The position numbers and the translations under genes are program-made. The notes beneath the pieces were generated by a model that was not told the DNA's origin, ran no database searches, and saw only the letters and a list, made by a program, of their open reading frames with translations. Shown piece by piece: positions 6,926-9,189 of a stretch of 9,189 nucleotides of DNA. This DNA is from Anaerolineaceae bacterium UBA6107. GTDB lineage: Bacteria > Chloroflexota > Anaerolineae > Anaerolineales > Anaerolineaceae. Position 1 is the first letter of the stretch. Each line of letters opens with the position of its first letter. The stretch covers positions 9,387 to 18,575 of the forward strand of contig DIWL01000062.1 in the NCBI GenBank assembly GCA_002428455.1, read 5' to 3'.

Positions 6926-7051
6926 CGGCAACCTTGCTTCGGCTATCCCCGCTGCAAGCAGATGGGGCATTACGCCTACGCAAGTACATCGGTTGCCTCT
7001 AAGGGCTATGAACCCACCGGCACCTAACGCCGGTTGCGCTTCAAGCAGCGC
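6926..7051. other. Gene-free stretch with nested inverted repeats, possible structured RNA or dispersed repeat
   Basis: The 246-bp gap between the oxidoreductase and the DedA-like gene holds no credible ORF. After the terminator, five inverted repeats follow in a row: GGCAACC (6927-6933) with GGTTGCC (6991-6997), enclosing CCCC-G-CTG (6947-6954) with CAG-AT-GGGG (6959-6967); then GGG (7003-7005) with CCC (7013-7015); ACCGGC (7016-7021) with GCCGGT (7029-7034); and GCGCT (7036-7040) with AGCGC (7047-7051). It also has an internal imperfect direct repeat beginning CAAGCAG at 6955 and 7042. It matches no RNA family I recognise (not SRP RNA, 6S or tmRNA). The strand is undetermined. Confidence 0.4.
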
Positions 7052-7085
7052 GGTATTCTACTTCGAATAAATTTTTCTGAAAGGG

Positions 7086-7628
7086 TTAGCTGAACAAATT
7101 TAGTACTTGCGCCCCGCCTAAGGCGAAAAGAAGCATTTTTCCTACTTTTCCGATCCAACCAAAGATCAGGTATTTCCACAAAGGCATGCGCAATGCCCCG
7201 GCGACCATGCCAGCTATGTCGAACACCGGGTTGGGTACGAAAGCCAGCACCAGAACGGTAATCCCGCCATATTTTTTCATCCACTCGGTGACCTTGTCAT
7301 ACCACTTGCGGTTTTCAATCACCCCCTGCCCGCTGAAACCAGCCATGTAACCTGTGATCTCCCCCAGTGTAGCGCCAGTACCCGCGGCTAAAGCCACCAG
7401 TAAGGGGTTAAAAACCGCTCCCATCGCGGAAGTAAACAACACCCCCGGCACCGGCAATATTAGTGTGGCGTTTGCCAGAAGAGAAATCAGAAAAACGCCG
7501 GGGTAGCCCAGCGCTTCAAGTTCCTGCACCCGGTCACGATTAAGAATTAAAAAGACCGTCAGAGCGATAACTGCCAGCATGACCAGCACGCGTACGACTG
7601 TCAACTTCCAGCCGGTCAGTTTTTTCAT
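7086..7628 (-). CDS. DedA/VTT-domain (SNARE-associated type) integral membrane protein
   Basis: A membrane protein of 180 residues. An N-terminal transmembrane helix (about 10-29) is followed by hydrophobic segments at about 43-62, 64-83 and 125-148, and a C-terminal helix at about 152-175. The pattern GYPGVFLISLLANATLILPVPG (41-62), then G..LGE..GY..G (86-97), and AFVPNPVFDIAGMVAGALRMP (129-149) is typical of the VTT/DedA fold, whose relatives are linked to lipid or polyprenyl-phosphate translocation and envelope homeostasis. The exact substrate cannot be told. I chose the ATG at 7626-7628; the TTG codon just before it directly follows the udk stop. With 3 nt between the genes, translation is probably coupled to udk. 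No clear terminator follows on this strand. Confidence 0.82.
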   Translation of the reverse strand: MKKLTGWKLTVVRVLVMLAVIALTVFLILNRDRVQELEALGYPGVFLISLLANATLILPVPGVLFTSAMGAVFNPLLVALAAGTGATLGEITGYMAGFSGQGVIENRKWYDKVTEWMKKYGGITVLVLAFVPNPVFDIAGMVAGALRMPLWKYLIFGWIGKVGKMLLFALGGAQVLNLFS

Positions 7629-7631
7629 CAA

Positions 7632-8273
7632 TTAGCTGTTCGCTTCTTCCTTCAGCAGGGATTCGATGCGGGCGATCACCATGTCCATGGCGACCTCGTT
7701 TAATCCGCCCTCGGGGATAATCACATCAGCGTAACGTTTGGAAGGCTCAACAAAATCCAGGTGCATGGGGCGAACCGTCGAGAGATATTGTTTCACCACC
7801 ATCTCGGTTGTTCTCTCGCGCTCCTCAATATCGCGTTTCAAGCGCCGTATGAACCGGATATCTGCATCAGTATCCACAAAGATCTTGACGTCGAACAACG
7901 AGCGCAGTGCCGGTTCGGTGAAAAGTAGAATGCCTTCCACCAGGATGACCCGTTTCGGTTCCACGTGGATGGTGCGCTCAGTACGATTGTGCGTGGTGAA
8001 ATCGTAAATCGGGACTTCGATTGATTTCCAATTTTTTAATTCCAAAATGTGTTCCATCATCAGTCCGGATTCAAGCGAATCCGGATGGTCGAAGTTAATC
8101 TCACGGCGTTGGTTCAGGGGCAGGTCCGATAAATCACGATAATACGAATCATGCTGCAAGTAGGCAATGCGGTTCCTGCCAACCTTCTGCAAAATTAGAT
8201 CTGCAGCTGTGGTCTTGCCTGAACCTGAGCCACCAGCAATTCCAATCACGAGTGGTGTTTTTTTATTGGGCAT
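7632..8273 (-). CDS. udk: Uridine kinase
   Basis: Phosphorylates uridine (and usually cytidine) to the monophosphate. The 213 residues match the family. The P-loop GIAGGSGSGKTT is at 11-22. LQHDSYYRD (39-47), the NFDHPDSLES block (60-69), PIYDFTTHNR (88-97) with the substrate-contacting Y/D/H residues, and VILVEGILLF (109-118) are all present. The lid region RRLKRDIEERER lies at 143-154, and VRPMHLDFVEPSKRYADVIIP at 167-187. A longer reading would start at 8297, but MPNKKTPLVIGIAGGSGSG at 8273 fits the family, and a TATAAT ends 6 nt before that ATG. The downstream DedA-like gene is 3 nt away. With upp, this makes two pyrimidine salvage routes in the window, in separate units. Confidence 0.96.
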   Translation of the reverse strand: MPNKKTPLVIGIAGGSGSGKTTAADLILQKVGRNRIAYLQHDSYYRDLSDLPLNQRREINFDHPDSLESGLMMEHILELKNWKSIEVPIYDFTTHNRTERTIHVEPKRVILVEGILLFTEPALRSLFDVKIFVDTDADIRFIRRLKRDIEERERTTEMVVKQYLSTVRPMHLDFVEPSKRYADVIIPEGGLNEVAMDMVIARIESLLKEEANS

Positions 8274-8279
8274 GTCATT

Positions 8280-8285
8280 ATTATA
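8280..8285 (-). promoter_or_regulatory. Putative -10 box of udk, placed for a leaderless mRNA
   Basis: On the minus strand TATAAT ends 6 nt before the udk ATG at 8273. No ribosome binding site is present. The -35 position (about 8303-8308) falls inside the hairpin at 8293-8321 and has no good consensus match. Confidence 0.5.
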
Positions 8286-8292
8286 AATGAAA

Positions 8293-8321
8293 GTCACTTA
8301 TCAAGGCATTGAATAAGTGAC
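8293..8321 (-). terminator. Hairpin between the DUF218 gene and udk; probable terminator, possible operator
   Basis: GTCACTTAT at 8293-8301 and ATAAGTGAC at 8313-8321 are perfect 9-bp inverted repeats. The stem extends by CAA/TTG past one bulged A, leaving a GGCA loop. On the minus strand it lies 27 nt after the DUF218 stop and is followed by TTTCATTT, a modest U-tract. The AT-rich stem and its overlap with the udk -35 region leave open an operator role. Confidence 0.6.
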
Positions 8322-8347
8322 GAGAATTGTTGCGAAATAATTCAGGA

Positions 8348-8947
8348 TCAATACCGGCCGAAGTAATAAAGGAAAATCTTCAGATATTCCTGGATAGTGA
8401 GGTTCACCCCTTCGGTGGTTTTCCACCAGGTGTTTGCCTGATACCAGTGATCAGCGACAGTCCGTACCTGAATTTTGACGCCAGTATCCTGAAATATGTC
8501 GCGGAAAATGATGCGGGTACGCAAGGCGTGAAACGGATCGGTGATGACGATCAACGAATCCCACGTGCGCTCATCAGTCAGATCGCGCACCGCCTTCGCC
8601 TCATCCACCGTGTTGGAAACCGTCGCGTAGGTCGTGTAGATCTTTCCGCCTGAGATTTCTTTTTTCACTGCTTCGTTGAACAGAGCATCGCGGGCTTCTT
8701 CATTGGTGTAGGTAATGATGATGCCATCCACGTAACTGTCGCGCATCAGGAGTGCCGCCTCGGAGACACGATCACCCGTATCACCGCTAAGTGCGACCGC
8801 CATGTCTGCATTCTCCAAAGTATCAGCGGATGTGAGCAACCGTCCGATCCCGCGTAGAACAAGGGGGGAAAGGACAACCAGGAGGGCCAACGCCAGTAAT
8901 ATCAACCACAGGCAACCGGATTTTGTCCGGTTTTTCTTTTCAGTCAT
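8348..8947 (-). CDS. DUF218/YdcF-like membrane-anchored protein
   Basis: A 199-residue protein with a basic N-terminus and one transmembrane helix (about 12-33), so the bulk probably lies outside the cytoplasmic membrane. The soluble part has the YdcF/SanA-type layout: ADMAVALSGDTGDRVSEAALLM (47-68) for the first strand, glycine loop and R..EA helix; the S-x-T-x-x-EA block SNTVDEAKAV (111-120); and LIVITDPFHALRTRIIF (132-148), matching the conserved V-T-x-x-x-H-x-x-R signature. Members are poorly characterised and some relate to envelope integrity; no substrate can be given. I chose the ATG at 8945-8947. A TTG at 8968 would add seven residues. GAGG lies only 2 nt before the ATG, while TACAAT ends 6 nt before it. 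Confidence 0.83.
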   Translation of the reverse strand: MTEKKNRTKSGCLWLILLALALLVVLSPLVLRGIGRLLTSADTLENADMAVALSGDTGDRVSEAALLMRDSYVDGIIITYTNEEARDALFNEAVKKEISGGKIYTTYATVSNTVDEAKAVRDLTDERTWDSLIVITDPFHALRTRIIFRDIFQDTGVKIQVRTVADHWYQANTWWKTTEGVNLTIQEYLKIFLYYFGRY

Positions 8948-8953
8948 GTCCTC

Positions 8954-8959
8954 ATTGTA
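8954..8959 (-). promoter_or_regulatory. Possible -10 box of the DUF218 gene
   Basis: TACAAT on the minus strand (5 of 6 consensus bases) ends 6 nt before the chosen ATG, the same spacing as at udk. No -35 match is seen. The GAGG between box and ATG is too close to act normally as a ribosome binding site, but it makes this the weakest of the three cases. Confidence 0.35.
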
Positions 8960-9062
8960 ATACAACAAAGTTGGTGGATTTTTAGTTTGAACTACCGTGA
9001 TGATTGGTGAGTGGATTTACAGGTCCCTAACCTGATGATTATGTATTTACCAATTCTATTAT

Positions 9063-9189
9063 TGAAAGAGCCACCGAAGGGAGTCGCAAGCCGTTGGTGC
9101 GCGTACTGTAAGTAAAGCCTTGCCCCGTTGTATTACTTAGCAAATGAAAGAGCCACCGAAGGGAGTCGCAAGCGGTTCGTGCGCGTACT
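9063..9189. repeat. Two 45-bp direct repeats, 82-bp period, reaching the window edge
   Basis: Copy 1 is 9063-9107 and copy 2 is 9145-9189; both begin TGAAAGAGCCACCGAAGG and end TGCGCGTACT. They differ at only two bases (9092/9174 and 9096/9178). Each can form a hairpin: CGCA with TGCG, then two more pairs around a GTT loop. The 37-bp interval holds its own inverted repeat, TAAGTAA (9109-9115) with TTACTTA (9133-9139). No ORF explains the region, and 82 is not a multiple of three. The array may continue beyond the window. Confidence 0.85.

Noticed and set aside
6926..7051. SRP RNA, 6S RNA, tmRNA or integron attC site
   Set aside because: The SRP core GGTCAGGTCCGGAAGG is absent, there is no long single 6S-type hairpin and no tRNA-like ends. 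ACCTAAC fits half of an attC consensus, but a matching GTTRRRY partner at the right distance and an integrase are missing.
7024..7284. 86-codon minus-strand ORF overlapping the end of the DedA-like gene
   Set aside because: It is in another frame of a well-supported membrane protein gene, and its translation has no domain features.
9063..9189. CRISPR array (two repeats with a 37-bp interval)
   Set aside because: Only two copies are visible, the repeat is 45 bp, which is unusually long, the copies differ at two positions, and no cas gene is present. It could be reconsidered if the array continues beyond the window with unrelated spacers.

Overview
The window reads as ordinary chromosomal housekeeping sequence from an anaerobic bacterium, with roughly balanced base composition. 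My best guess is a member of the Chloroflexota, probably class Anaerolineae. This rests on protein style, a ruvB-queA-type-5 UDG run, a tungsten-type aldehyde:ferredoxin oxidoreductase, and several promoters placed for leaderless mRNAs. It is an inference; no marker gene in the window proves it. No phage, transposase, toxin-antitoxin or defence gene was seen.

Layout. Positions 1-2458 (minus strand) hold a tight run, ruvB - queA - a type-5 uracil-DNA glycosylase cut by the window edge. The genes are 2-7 nt apart and concern DNA repair and tRNA modification. Divergent from ruvB is upp (2591-3217, plus), with a perfect 14-bp tandem duplication between the two. upp and the convergent tpiA (3258-4016, minus) share a bidirectional hairpin terminator. 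Divergent from tpiA is the RNase P RNA gene rnpB (about 4143-4550, plus), which has a textbook promoter. A MoaD/ThiS-type sulfur carrier (4579-4824, minus) is divergent from a full-length aldehyde:ferredoxin oxidoreductase (4944-6839, plus). The oxidoreductase has its own strong promoter and a strong terminator.

Positions 6840-7085 have no gene, but the middle of this gap (6926-7051) is rich in nested inverted repeats. Then come three more minus-strand genes: a DedA/VTT-type membrane protein (7086-7628), uridine kinase udk (7632-8273) and a DUF218/YdcF-like membrane-anchored protein (8348-8947). The final 220 bp are non-coding and contain two 45-bp direct repeats with an 82-bp period, running off the window edge.

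How the genes fit together. upp and udk are two separate entries to pyrimidine salvage (uracil to UMP, uridine to UMP). tpiA is central glycolysis. The MoaD-like protein beside the oxidoreductase suggests a dedicated sulfur donor for its tungstopterin cofactor. No complete new system is evident. The points most worth checking are the paired repeats at the right edge, whose two differences look compensatory; the structured gap after the oxidoreductase; the recurring arrangement of a -10 box 6-7 nt before the ATG; and the MoaD-oxidoreductase pair.
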